This document shows, piece after piece, positions 1-7,993 of a DNA stretch of 64,000 nucleotides (position 1 is its first letter; each line of letters starts with the position of its first letter). The DNA lies in NCBI RefSeq assembly GCF_020405205.1, contig NZ_CP084469.1, positions 1,860,001-1,924,000 on the forward strand. The letters run 5' to 3'. The notes beneath the pieces are model-generated. The model did no database searches and had not been told where the DNA came from. It was given only the letters and a program-made list of their open reading frames with translations. The translations under genes and the position numbers were made by a program. This DNA is from Natrinema salinisoli. GTDB lineage: Archaea > Halobacteriota > Halobacteria > Halobacteriales > Natrialbaceae.

Positions 1-467
1 CGACCGTCTCCGACACCGATAACGCGACGGTCGCGGCGACGGTCGAGCTCGAGACCGATTCGGGTCGGACGTTCAACTACACCCAGCGGTCCAACGTCTC
101 GGAGGACGGGAGCTACGAGCTAACGGTCCCGTACGCGACGAACGACGATCTCGGTGTCGACGACGGGTACACGAACAGCAGCGTCGAGGCGACCGGAGAG
201 TACGACGTCACCGTCTTCGCACCCGGTCAGCAGGGCTTCCCCGTCGCACAGTACAGCGGACAGACGGCCGTCAGCGAAACGGCGGTCGTCGAGGGAGAAA
301 CGGTCGACGACGTTCCGCTCGAGGAAGTCGAGGAGCCGACGGCCAACGAGACCGCCGGCAACGAGAGCGGCACGGAGTCGGGCGACTCCGGATCGACGGA
401 CGACGGAACGACCGACAACGAAACCACGGAATCGGTCGCGCCAGTCGCGGTCGAGCCGGCTCACTGA
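1..467 (+). CDS. aglB: Oligosaccharyltransferase AglB, C-terminal tail (5' end outside window)
   Basis: Only the last 154 codons are visible (codons start at position 3, stop TGA 465-467). The visible part is a beta-rich extracellular domain with strands such as 'GSYELTVPY' and 'GEYDVTVFAPG', followed by a Thr/Ser/Glu/Asn-rich low-complexity tail of about 45 residues. This matches the C-terminal domain of haloarchaeal AglB, the STT3-family membrane enzyme that moves lipid-linked glycans to Asn of exported glycoproteins such as the S-layer protein. The catalytic WWDYG region would lie upstream, so the call rests on the tail alone. The tail itself carries several N-x-S/T sequons. A glycan-assembly cluster lies 18 kb to the right and could feed this enzyme (inference). 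Confidence 0.62.
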   Translation, partial: TVSDTDNATVAATVELETDSGRTFNYTQRSNVSEDGSYELTVPYATNDDLGVDDGYTNSSVEATGEYDVTVFAPGQQGFPVAQYSGQTAVSETAVVEGETVDDVPLEEVEEPTANETAGNESGTESGDSGSTDDGTTDNETTESVAPVAVEPAH

Positions 468-565
468 GGCCAGAGCCGTCTATCGTCGCTCGGGCGTGTT
501 TCGATCACCGCGACACTCAGGATGTAGCGAAGGCTTTTGATAGTATCCGGACGACGCTGTTAGCA

Positions 566-1507
566 ATGCGGGAGTTTCTCGCCGTCTATCTGAAGGGGTT
601 CTCGATGGGATCGGCCGACGTCGTCCCCGGGGTCTCCGGGGCGACGATCGCACTGATCGTGGGTGTCTACGATCGATTAGTTCGCGCGATCACGGCGATC
701 GATCCGCGCGCGTTCCGACCGGCAGTCCGTATTCACGAACCGGAAAGCAGAGCGGCGGTCCGGGCAGAGCTCGATCGGATCGACGCGACGTTTCTGCTGG
801 CGCTCGGACTGGGAATCGGGACCGCTATCGTCGCGCTGTCGTCCGTGATGCACACTGCGGTGAGCGAGTATCCGGTTCCGACCTACGGCTTCTTTTTCGG
901 GCTGATCGGTGCATCGGCGATCGTACTGTACGGCGACATCGAACGGTGGAGCGTGCGACGAATCGCCGTCTCGATCGTCGGAATCGTCCTCGCTGCCGCA
1001 GTAACGGGCGTGACGCAAGCCGGGACGTCGCACGGACCGGCGATGATCGTTCTGGCGGGGGGAGTGGCGGTCTGTGCGATGATACTCCCTGGCGTCTCGG
1101 GCGCGTTCTTTCTGTTGATCCTCGGTCAGTACGAGTACATGACGGGGACGGTCAGCGCGTTCGTCGACGCCTTGGTCGGGGCGCTCCGCGGCGACGGGCT
1201 CGCTCCGCTTCTCGAGCCCGGAACGACAGTTGCACTCTTCGCGGTCGGCGCGACCGTCGGACTGTTCACGATGGCACACACCGTCAGACGTGCCCTCGAG
1301 CGCTATCGGGCCACGACGCTTGCCTTTCTGGTGAGTTTGATGGTCGGTGCGCTTCGCCTCCCCGTGGTCGAGGTGACGAGCAATCTCGGGTCGTCACCGG
1401 CAGGACGCCCAGCGGTTGCCGTCGGGACCGGACTCGTCGGTGCCGGTGCCGTCTTGCTAGTCGATCGGTACACTGCTGACCTCGAGTACGAATCGTCGGA
1501 CCAGTGA
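566..1507 (+). CDS. DUF368 family polytopic membrane protein
   Basis: A 313-residue protein with about eight hydrophobic segments. It carries the two family-defining motifs, 'DVVPGVSGAT' near residues 18-27 and 'ILPGVSGAFF' near 173-182, which mark the two halves of DUF368 proteins. Members are widespread in bacteria and archaea; recent work links the family to undecaprenyl-phosphate or other polyprenyl-phosphate recycling, which would suit its place next to aglB, a user of dolichyl-phosphate-type carriers (inference). A TATA-like stretch near 532-541 places a transcription start close to the ATG. Length is normal for the family. Confidence 0.85.
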   Translation: MREFLAVYLKGFSMGSADVVPGVSGATIALIVGVYDRLVRAITAIDPRAFRPAVRIHEPESRAAVRAELDRIDATFLLALGLGIGTAIVALSSVMHTAVSEYPVPTYGFFFGLIGASAIVLYGDIERWSVRRIAVSIVGIVLAAAVTGVTQAGTSHGPAMIVLAGGVAVCAMILPGVSGAFFLLILGQYEYMTGTVSAFVDALVGALRGDGLAPLLEPGTTVALFAVGATVGLFTMAHTVRRALERYRATTLAFLVSLMVGALRLPVVEVTSNLGSSPAGRPAVAVGTGLVGAGAVLLVDRYTADLEYESSDQ

Positions 1508-1589
1508 TCGTGGTATCACTCCGAGCGAGTTCAGGACCGGTTTGAATCTTCGTTAAGCCATAATAATTCCTATACGTAAGTATAAGATA

Positions 1590-1598
1590 GATTTATTA
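1590..1598 (+). promoter_or_regulatory. TATA box of the 44-residue protein gene
   Basis: An AT-rich 'GATTTATTA' in otherwise GC-rich DNA, about 30 nt before the ATG at 1625, the spacing expected for a leaderless or nearly leaderless archaeal transcript. Confidence 0.5.
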
Positions 1599-1624
1599 CC
1601 ATCGGAGCCATCCATTGGAATGTA

Positions 1625-1759
1625 ATGTCCGCGAAAGACAGCATGAAGGACTACCTCGCACAGCATCCTCGAATGATCGGCGCCCTGTTCACCCTGTTCG
1701 TCCTGCTCAGTCAGGCCGGATCAGTCGCAGCGGGGAGTTCGTCACAGATCGGCCCCTGA
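1625..1759 (+). CDS. Small single-helix membrane protein (44 aa)
   Basis: This short frame encodes 44 residues: a charged N-terminus (MSAKDSMKDYLAQHPR), one hydrophobic segment at about residues 17-35 (MIGALFTLFVLLSQAG) and a short Gly/Ser-rich end. Short proteins with this 'MIGALFT..LLLSQAG' pattern are common in haloarchaea (DUF7503-like, from memory). Function unknown. A good TATA box lies 30 nt upstream, which supports real expression. It is convergent with the CHAT gene. Confidence 0.75.
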   Translation: MSAKDSMKDYLAQHPRMIGALFTLFVLLSQAGSVAAGSSSQIGP

Positions 1760-1965
1760 GTCAGATACGGAGACGCGACCGCTCTTTTATTCACGACAAA
1801 GCTGGTATACTACTCGGTGAGAATTGACTGCCGTCGGATATCCGTTACTGAAGCAGCCCGAAACGCAGGCCATCGTCTACCGTGACGACGAATCTGCGAC
1901 CCTCTCCGTACCCATAGGTTCAACCCCCAGTGGGGGAACCCCACGGCGTTCGCCGCGGGAGGCTG
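1760..1965. other. Convergent intergenic region with a double hairpin
   Basis: No gene is assigned to these 206 bases between the small membrane protein (plus strand) and the end of the CHAT gene (minus strand). The last third is occupied by two consecutive hairpins, listed separately. Confidence 0.5.
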
Positions 1966-1968
1966 TCA
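1917..1968 (+). repeat. Two adjacent hairpins resembling an IS200/IS605-type right end
   Basis: Hairpin 1 pairs GGTT-CCCCC (1917-1928, with a CAA bulge) with GGGGG-AACC (1932-1940). Hairpin 2 pairs CCCACGGC (1940-1947) with GCCGCGGG (1952-1959), one mismatch, tetraloop GTTC. It is followed by GGAGGCTGTCA. A 'GAAcCCC..stem..GGGAGGATGTCA'-like signature is what I recall for right ends of haloarchaeal IS200/IS605 or TnpB-only elements. No transposase remnant is recognisable beside it. It could instead be a terminator for the two convergent genes, although no T-tract is present. Confidence 0.4.
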
Positions 1969-4038
1969 GTCGAGTAACTGCGTCCCGATCCCGTCGTTCC
2001 AGTGGAGCGTTCCTTCGGACAGTACCGGCAACTCGGTCCACGTGAAATACTGCCGAAGCGGCTCCTCCATCACCCGAGAAACTGGAGTCCGACCCGGTGT
2101 GAGATGTCGATCCGCAACAGCATCGAGAGTCGAAGTAGTTGCCGTCCCTAATTTGAACTCCTTGGTTGAGTACGACTGGACCGAAAAGTCGAACTGCTCT
2201 CCGGTACGGGACTCGAACTCCACGAGCATCGGCGCACCTCCGTCGGACTGAGCGATGTCCGCCGATCCATCGCCGACGATGAGATACTGATCACCGAGCC
2301 CCGCGTTCGTTCTCGCGATCTCGAGTGCCCCCCGGAGCGGGAAGCCGCGGTTGAGCAGGCGAGCCATCGTCTCACCGGCTTCGACGGCGTTTTCGTTGAT
2401 CACGTCGGCGTACGTGCTGACGCCGCCGAACGCTCCCTGTCGGGTGAGCGCGAGGCCCTGCTCGTAGGAGCGACAGGCGTTCAGGAAGAAGACGCCGACG
2501 TCGACCGACTCGAGGGTTCGAACGTCGAGATCGCCGTCGGAACAGCGGATACCGTCCTCGACCGCGTGGCCGATGTAGTGGAAGAAATCGTAGCCACCGT
2601 CGGTGAGCAGTTCGGCGAGCCGATCGCAGTCGACGCCGAACTCCGAGTGGATCTCGAACGGGAGGTCTTCCCGGTTGCCGTAGGCCCCGTCGAGGAGATC
2701 GTGCTCGTCGATCATGCGGACGTCGTTACAGACGAGCAGGATCTCGATCGATTCGCTCCGTTCGTCGTGGTCGAGCTGATTTCGATACGCCTCGATGGTC
2801 GCCTTCGACGCCTGCTGTGGAATACCGTCGCCGAACCAGGCGTGTTCGACGGCCTCGTCCGTGACCGACGGAACGACGAACGGCGCGCTTTCCGCAACCG
2901 GAGACGAAGAGCGGTAGGTCGTCGCGGAACGGACGAGCCCCGAACTCGGGTCCGGTTGCGGAACCGACTCGGGCGTCCGCCCGTGAGATTCGCGGACGAT
3001 TCCGAGTTCGTTGACGACGAACGGCAACAACGTGGCGCTCTCCGGATCGGACGGAACGTGTGCGGTCAGCGGCCACCGCGGGACGTGTGGCTCGATCAGT
3101 TCGAACGGAACCTCGAGATACCGTTCCAGACGCTGGGGAAGCGGGCAGTCGTACGTGTCGGCGAGGTCGAACGGGAGGTCGTCCTCGAGTGCCGATCGTT
3201 CGAGGAGGTCGTACTGGAAGACCCCCTCCGTTCGAGTCAGGCAGTCGAGGAAGAAAAACCGCTTCAGGAGGGTTGCGATTTCGTCCTCGAGCGCGCGCTC
3301 GGTCCCCAGCGGATGCTCGAATCGCGGCGTCTCGAGCATCGGTCTGTCGCCCGGTCGAATCGTGGCTCCCAGAAAGAACGCGAGCGGAGCGGCCTGATAC
3401 AGCGACGCGTAGTCCGGCGGCACGGTGAGCGTGCTGTCGCTCTCCGGTTCGTCGACGGCGTCGGGAACCTCGAGACGATCGCCGAGTTCGATCAGCGGCG
3501 GATGGCCGCGCAAGGTCGGCCACGTCCGCTCGGGTGAGGTCGTCTGCAGTGCGGACGGGAACGCGGAGACGGCACGCATCATCGATTCGACGTCGGGCGG
3601 CGTCGTAATCGTTCCAACGGGTCGGTCGTGTGGTGATCGCGCGCCGAGTTCGATTCTCGTCTCCCGATCGGTCGTTATCGTAATCGAGGTGACGCCGATG
3701 TCGATCGTTCCGGGCGCATCGATCCGACAGTAGAGTTTGATCGGCCCGCTCAATCCGACGAACTGGGTCCGATCCTCGAGTCGAGCCGTTTCACCGGCGT
3801 CGAACTTTCCTTCGGTTCGCCCGGTCTCGTCGTGGACGGTCACGGAGTACGGTTGCGTGACGGTGACCGTATCGGTCTCGAGTCGACAGGTCGAATCGAC
3901 CGGAAAGCCGAAACTCTCCGCCCCGCTGGCGTCGAAGGAGAACGTCCCAGGTGTTTCGATCTGGAGGCGACGGTGTTCGATCGAGTCGTATACCTCGAGA
4001 CCCGCCGCGTCCGCCATTGCTGTGAACTCGATCGTCAT
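1966..4038 (-). CDS. CHAT domain protein (caspase-like protease fold)
   Basis: 690 residues. A C-terminal CHAT domain spans roughly residues 385-595, with the His-Cys pair of the caspase-like fold: H491 in 'HYIGHAVEDG' and C522 in 'VFFLNACRSYEQG', followed by 'GAFGGVSTYADV', also typical. Residues 1-150 are beta-strand rich without a known motif, and 150-380 are mixed and unassigned. CHAT domains are peptidases in separase-like, TPR-CHAT (craspase) and gasdermin-cleaving systems; in archaea their targets are unknown. The gene starts 65 nt after the Orc-like gene and is probably the last gene of the glp transcript. The TGA stop sits inside the IS-like hairpin element, so the C-terminal residues may be altered. 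Confidence 0.85.
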   Translation of the reverse strand: MTIEFTAMADAAGLEVYDSIEHRRLQIETPGTFSFDASGAESFGFPVDSTCRLETDTVTVTQPYSVTVHDETGRTEGKFDAGETARLEDRTQFVGLSGPIKLYCRIDAPGTIDIGVTSITITTDRETRIELGARSPHDRPVGTITTPPDVESMMRAVSAFPSALQTTSPERTWPTLRGHPPLIELGDRLEVPDAVDEPESDSTLTVPPDYASLYQAAPLAFFLGATIRPGDRPMLETPRFEHPLGTERALEDEIATLLKRFFFLDCLTRTEGVFQYDLLERSALEDDLPFDLADTYDCPLPQRLERYLEVPFELIEPHVPRWPLTAHVPSDPESATLLPFVVNELGIVRESHGRTPESVPQPDPSSGLVRSATTYRSSSPVAESAPFVVPSVTDEAVEHAWFGDGIPQQASKATIEAYRNQLDHDERSESIEILLVCNDVRMIDEHDLLDGAYGNREDLPFEIHSEFGVDCDRLAELLTDGGYDFFHYIGHAVEDGIRCSDGDLDVRTLESVDVGVFFLNACRSYEQGLALTRQGAFGGVSTYADVINENAVEAGETMARLLNRGFPLRGALEIARTNAGLGDQYLIVGDGSADIAQSDGGAPMLVEFESRTGEQFDFSVQSYSTKEFKLGTATTSTLDAVADRHLTPGRTPVSRVMEEPLRQYFTWTELPVLSEGTLHWNDGIGTQLLD

Positions 4039-4103
4039 ACCGGGTTAGACTACCGTAGGCCGGGGCCGACAAAATAGATTGCCCATCCGGGAACTGCCCG
4101 TGA

Positions 4104-5270
4104 TCACAGCGACTGCGTTCCGGTCGACGTCAGCGATCGAAACGCGATCGTCGGGAATCGCGGTTCGACCGTACTCGGTTGGCGACCGCTGCCGGTATCG
4201 GTGGTCGGCAGCGGGACCCGTTCGATGATCCCTCGATCGGCGATTTCGTACAGGAACCGCTTGACGGTTCCGGCGGTCAACGACGACCGTTCGGCGATAG
4301 CGGCCGCGATCTCTCGAATCGGTCGATCGCCAGCACCGATCTCGACGAGTGCCAGAAGCACTCGTTGGCGGGTTTCTGACAGTGCCAGCGCGCGGCTCAC
4401 GTGAACACCGTCGTCGGGGACGTCGTCCCGTGCGGTCTCGAGGTGGCGGGGCTCGATCCGATCGGCGTCGTCCTCCGTCGCGAGGACGGCCGCACCGAAC
4501 AGGGCTGCGAGCGCGTCGTGTGCGTTCCCGTCCGCCCAATCGGCCAGGTCGCGAACGAGGCCGTGGTCGAGCACGCCCGCTGCCAGTCCCGTCGAGGCGC
4601 GGTCGGTCACGACGTCGACGAGTTCGTGATCGCGGTAGGCCGGAACGGTGACCGTGGGGCCCTCGTGGCCGTCGGGTTCTCGCTGGCCGACCGCGACGGT
4701 AGCGATGCGGTCCCCGACCGGTTCGAGCAAGTCACGGACCCGGGCGACGTCGAGCGTTTCGGGCTCGTCGTGATGGTCGATCGCGACGATCGCGCGTCGA
4801 TCGGGCCGACCGAGCTGCTCGGTCAGACGGCTGCGCAAGTCGTCGGTGCCGACGCCGCTTTCCGGCACTCGGTCGGTCGAGATACTCGACAGGAGTGCCC
4901 GATAGAGGGAGAACGGACTCTCGACCTGTCGGCCGTCGACGGCCACGAACCACGTTACCGGGTCAGTGCTCCCGCCCCGCGTCGTCGTGGCGATAGTCCG
5001 ATTCGAGCCGCCGAACTGCTCGTTCAACGCATCGAACAGCGCGGTCACGACGGCGGACGTCCCCGATCCGGCCGGTCCCACGACCGCGACCGGTGGCGGC
5101 AACTCGCCGCCGAAGACCGGTTCGAGCGTGTCGAGGAGTTGTTCCAGTACGGGGCCGCGACCGACCGGTTCCGGTCGGTGAACGACCGGACTGAGATGGT
5201 CGCGGTCGACGACGACGGTCCGACCTTGCCGCGCCGATCGGCGGCGAGCGATGCGCTCCTGTAAGTCCAT
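4104..5270 (-). CDS. Orc1/Cdc6-like AAA protein with degenerate Walker motifs
   Basis: 388 residues. The layout is that of archaeal Orc1/Cdc6 proteins: an N-terminal segment containing 'HRPEPVGRGPVLEQLLDTLEPVF', a P-loop region at 65-72, a Walker-B-like strand at 161-169, a lid-like helical region and a C-terminal winged helix (about 295-385). The P-loop reads GPAGSGTS, with Thr where the nucleotide-binding Lys should be, and Walker B reads IVAIDHHDE with His after the first Asp. ATP hydrolysis is therefore doubtful. The ATG overlaps the glpC stop (TAATG), indicating translational coupling. It may be a DNA-binding regulator or scaffold rather than an origin protein. In-frame ATGs further upstream would lie inside glpC and are rejected. 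Confidence 0.72.
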   Translation of the reverse strand: MDLQERIARRRSARQGRTVVVDRDHLSPVVHRPEPVGRGPVLEQLLDTLEPVFGGELPPPVAVVGPAGSGTSAVVTALFDALNEQFGGSNRTIATTTRGGSTDPVTWFVAVDGRQVESPFSLYRALLSSISTDRVPESGVGTDDLRSRLTEQLGRPDRRAIVAIDHHDEPETLDVARVRDLLEPVGDRIATVAVGQREPDGHEGPTVTVPAYRDHELVDVVTDRASTGLAAGVLDHGLVRDLADWADGNAHDALAALFGAAVLATEDDADRIEPRHLETARDDVPDDGVHVSRALALSETRQRVLLALVEIGAGDRPIREIAAAIAERSSLTAGTVKRFLYEIADRGIIERVPLPTTDTGSGRQPSTVEPRFPTIAFRSLTSTGTQSL

Positions 5271-6601
5271 TACTGGGAGTCTGCCTCCGTCGACCCGACG
5301 AGTGCCGCCTCGAGCACCTCGAGGGTGTGGGTGATCTCGTAGCCGGTGCCGTGTTCCATCTGCATCGAGCAGGTCGGACACTCCGTGAGACCCGTTTCGG
5401 CGTCCGCTTCCTCCATGTGGTCGAACATTTCGTCTCCGATTTTCATGGACGTCTCGTAGTTCTCCGCTTTCCAGCCATACGTGCCGGAAATCCCCGAACA
5501 GGAGTCGCCGACGTCCCGAGCTTCGACCCCGTCGATGGGAGCCAGCACTTCCATCGTCTGGCCGTCGAGCCCCTGATTCCGCGCGTGACACGGCGCGTGG
5601 TACGCGAAGTTCTCGAACTCGTCCCCGACGGAGGTCCCCTCGAGTTCGCCCTCGAGGTCCTCGTGGACGCGCAGGTACTCGACGGCGTCCCAGGTGTTCG
5701 CGGCGACCGCCTCGGTCCCCTCGAAGTCGAACAGTTCGGGGTACTCCTGGCGGAGCGACATCGAACAGGAGCTACAGGAGGCGACGATGTCCGCGCCGTC
5801 CTCGATGGCCGCACCGAGTTCTCGGACGTTCGTCTCTGCCGACCGGCGCGCGTCCTCGAGCATGCCGTTGGCGAACATCGGCGTCCCCGAGCAGTGCTGG
5901 TCGGGGACCATGATCTCGTAGCCGAGCTCCTCGTAGACGCGGACCAGTGCTTTCCCCACCTCGGGCGTGTTGTAGTTCGAGTAACAGCCGTGGAAGTAGG
6001 CGATGCGCTTGTCCTCGTTTTGGACTTGCGCGCCACCTCGCTTCGTCCACCACTCACGGAACGTCTCCGTCGCAAATTCGGGAAACTCCCGCTCCCCCGT
6101 AATGCCGAGGACCTTCTCGCCGAGCCACTGCGTCGCGGAGAGCCCCATCACGAAGTTCGTCGTCCGCGGGAACATCGATCCCAGCGGCGCGAGTCGGCGG
6201 TAGTTCGCGAGGATCCGGTTGCGAACGTACTCCCGCGAGAACTTGTCCATCTGCTCCTCGACGTACTCTCCTCGAGCCGTGTTGTGCATCTGTGAGAGGG
6301 GCACGTCGGAGGGGCAGGCGCTGTCACAGCGCATGCAGTTCGAGCACTTCATCACCGAGTCGTCGATGTCCTGATCGTCCTGGCGCTTGAGCCGCCACTG
6401 CTCCGGCCCCTGGAACTTCGGGCCGGGGAACTCGTCGTCGACCTCGGCGACGGGACAGTTGGTGTCGCAGGTCGAGCACTTGTAGCAGTCGTCCGCGCCC
6501 GGCCGGAGGTCCATGTCTTCGGCCTCCGGAAAGACCTGAATCGGCTCGAATTCGTCGTCGCCCGGTACCCCATCGTCGGTCGGCTGTTCTGCATCACTCA
6601 T
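5270..6601 (-). CDS. glpC: Anaerobic glycerol-3-phosphate dehydrogenase subunit C
   Basis: 443 residues from the ATG at 6601 (MSDAEQ); a second ATG 33 nt upstream is possible but adds a non-conserved stretch. Two 4Fe-4S clusters are seen at C39-C42-C45-C49 and C86-C89-C92-C96, followed by two CCG-type domains ('HGCYSNYN ... HCSGTP' and 'HAPCHARNQG ... CSGISGTYG'). This is the membrane-associated iron-sulphur subunit that passes electrons from GlpAB to the quinone pool. It is the third gene of glpABC, about 100 nt after glpB, and its TAA overlaps the next start by one base. Confidence 0.93.
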   Translation of the reverse strand: MSDAEQPTDDGVPGDDEFEPIQVFPEAEDMDLRPGADDCYKCSTCDTNCPVAEVDDEFPGPKFQGPEQWRLKRQDDQDIDDSVMKCSNCMRCDSACPSDVPLSQMHNTARGEYVEEQMDKFSREYVRNRILANYRRLAPLGSMFPRTTNFVMGLSATQWLGEKVLGITGEREFPEFATETFREWWTKRGGAQVQNEDKRIAYFHGCYSNYNTPEVGKALVRVYEELGYEIMVPDQHCSGTPMFANGMLEDARRSAETNVRELGAAIEDGADIVASCSSCSMSLRQEYPELFDFEGTEAVAANTWDAVEYLRVHEDLEGELEGTSVGDEFENFAYHAPCHARNQGLDGQTMEVLAPIDGVEARDVGDSCSGISGTYGWKAENYETSMKIGDEMFDHMEEADAETGLTECPTCSMQMEHGTGYEITHTLEVLEAALVGSTEADSQ

Positions 6602-6703
6602 TGAAATAGTTCGGTCGGTCGCTGGTGGTTGCATCGCCCGTTCGACGTCGTTCCCGCGGCTGAAACTGATCGGTTCGGCCGCTCGAGTCGCTGCCGTCGT
6701 CTC

Positions 6704-7993
6704 TCATTCGCCGCCCTCCGCGCCGGCGCGCCGGCCGGCGACGTAGCCCGTCGCGAGCGAGACGCCGCTCCCGGACTTCTCCGCGGCGAAGTCGTAGCCG
6801 CCCAGCACCGCGCCCGCCGCGCGAAGGTTCGAGAATTCGGGCTCGTCGCCGGCGTCGAGGGGTCTGAGCTCCCGGTCGACCGGCAGCCCGAACCGGGCGT
6901 ACGGTTGGTCGCCGAAGACGTCGTCGACGAACCACTCGTAGCGGTCGGAGGCGTGAGGGACGTGGCAGTCGAAGATCGGTTCGAACACCCGTTCGCGCTC
7001 GGACTCGACGCCCTTGCCGACCAGCCCGCCCGTCGCGAGCACGTACTGATCGGCTCGGTGGGGGACCTCGGCTCCGTGGCGGTCGACGACGACGCGGTCG
7101 ATCCGAGTAGCGTCACCGTCGGTCTCGTAGTCGACTACGGGGACCCCCGTCGTCACCCGCACACCCGCCTCCTGGAGCGCGTCGTAGAGCAGGTCCTCGA
7201 GTCGCATCCCGGGCAGGCTCGGCGGCCCCATCGGGACCTCGAAGACGTCGACGCCGAGTCGATCACCGAGGTCGGCCCTGACCTCGGCTGCGTGGTCGTC
7301 GCCGAGGATCGCGGGGAACCCGACGCGGGTCTCGTCCTCGAGGTGGCCCCTCACAGTTTCAGCCAAAGCGTCGCGAGCCGTCGTCTCGCCCGCGGCCGTC
7401 GTCACGGCTTCGTCGTGGTCGAGCAGGTGTGCGTACCGCGTCACCTTCGCGTCGTCCCGGACGAGCCCGGGGAAGCGGACCGTGACCCCGCGAGCCGCGA
7501 AGGGTGCGCCCGCCGCCTCGAGGTGGGCCGCTGCCAGCGGCGCCTCGAAGTCCGGGAGCGTCTCGAAGCCGACCAGCAGCGTGTCGCGGTCGTCGCTCGC
7601 GAGTCCCTCGGCCGTCGAGGCGGGATACCGCGCGGTCGGCTTGACGGTGCCGCCGTGGGTCGGGACGAGCGCGTTCGCGTCGGTGTGTGCCCCGTCGTAG
7701 GCGTCACCCGCGATGTCGTCGAAGAACTCGAGCGCTTCGCGGACCGCCTCGCTTCCCACCCGCTCGTAGGGGTGGCCGTCGGGGAGCCCCTCGAGCGCGT
7801 CGAACGGATCGACGAGCGGTCCCTCGCCCGCCGGCGTGTATCCGAGGACGTCGATCAATCCGCTCGCGTGCCGGAGCGTGCTCTGCTTGTAGGAAACCAG
7901 CCGGACCTGTGCGCCTTCCTCCGCCGCGGCGAGCGCGGCGGTCGCGCCGGCGAGTCCGCCGCCGATGACGAGGACGTCGTCCTCGATGGCCAT
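6704..7993 (-). CDS. glpB: Anaerobic glycerol-3-phosphate dehydrogenase subunit B
   Basis: 429 residues. An N-terminal dinucleotide-binding fold is visible ('DVLVIGGGLAGATAALAAAEEG', residues 6-27), and the C-terminus carries 'VLGGYDFAAEKSGSGVSLATG', the flavoprotein motif that closes the FAD site. GlpB links the GlpA flavin subunit to GlpC. The ATG follows the glpA TAG with no intervening base, so translation is probably coupled. Length is typical for haloarchaeal GlpB. Confidence 0.93.
   Translation of the reverse strand: MAIEDDVLVIGGGLAGATAALAAAEEGAQVRLVSYKQSTLRHASGLIDVLGYTPAGEGPLVDPFDALEGLPDGHPYERVGSEAVREALEFFDDIAGDAYDGAHTDANALVPTHGGTVKPTARYPASTAEGLASDDRDTLLVGFETLPDFEAPLAAAHLEAAGAPFAARGVTVRFPGLVRDDAKVTRYAHLLDHDEAVTTAAGETTARDALAETVRGHLEDETRVGFPAILGDDHAAEVRADLGDRLGVDVFEVPMGPPSLPGMRLEDLLYDALQEAGVRVTTGVPVVDYETDGDATRIDRVVVDRHGAEVPHRADQYVLATGGLVGKGVESERERVFEPIFDCHVPHASDRYEWFVDDVFGDQPYARFGLPVDRELRPLDAGDEPEFSNLRAAGAVLGGYDFAAEKSGSGVSLATGYVAGRRAGAEGGE

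Noticed and set aside
1824-2045. 73-codon plus-strand frame through the hairpin region
   Set aside because: It runs through two hairpins and into the antisense of the CHAT gene; no resemblance to a TnpB fragment could be shown.
2566-3537. 323-codon plus-strand frame opposite the CHAT gene
   Set aside because: Antisense shadow; the CHAT frame carries clear motifs.
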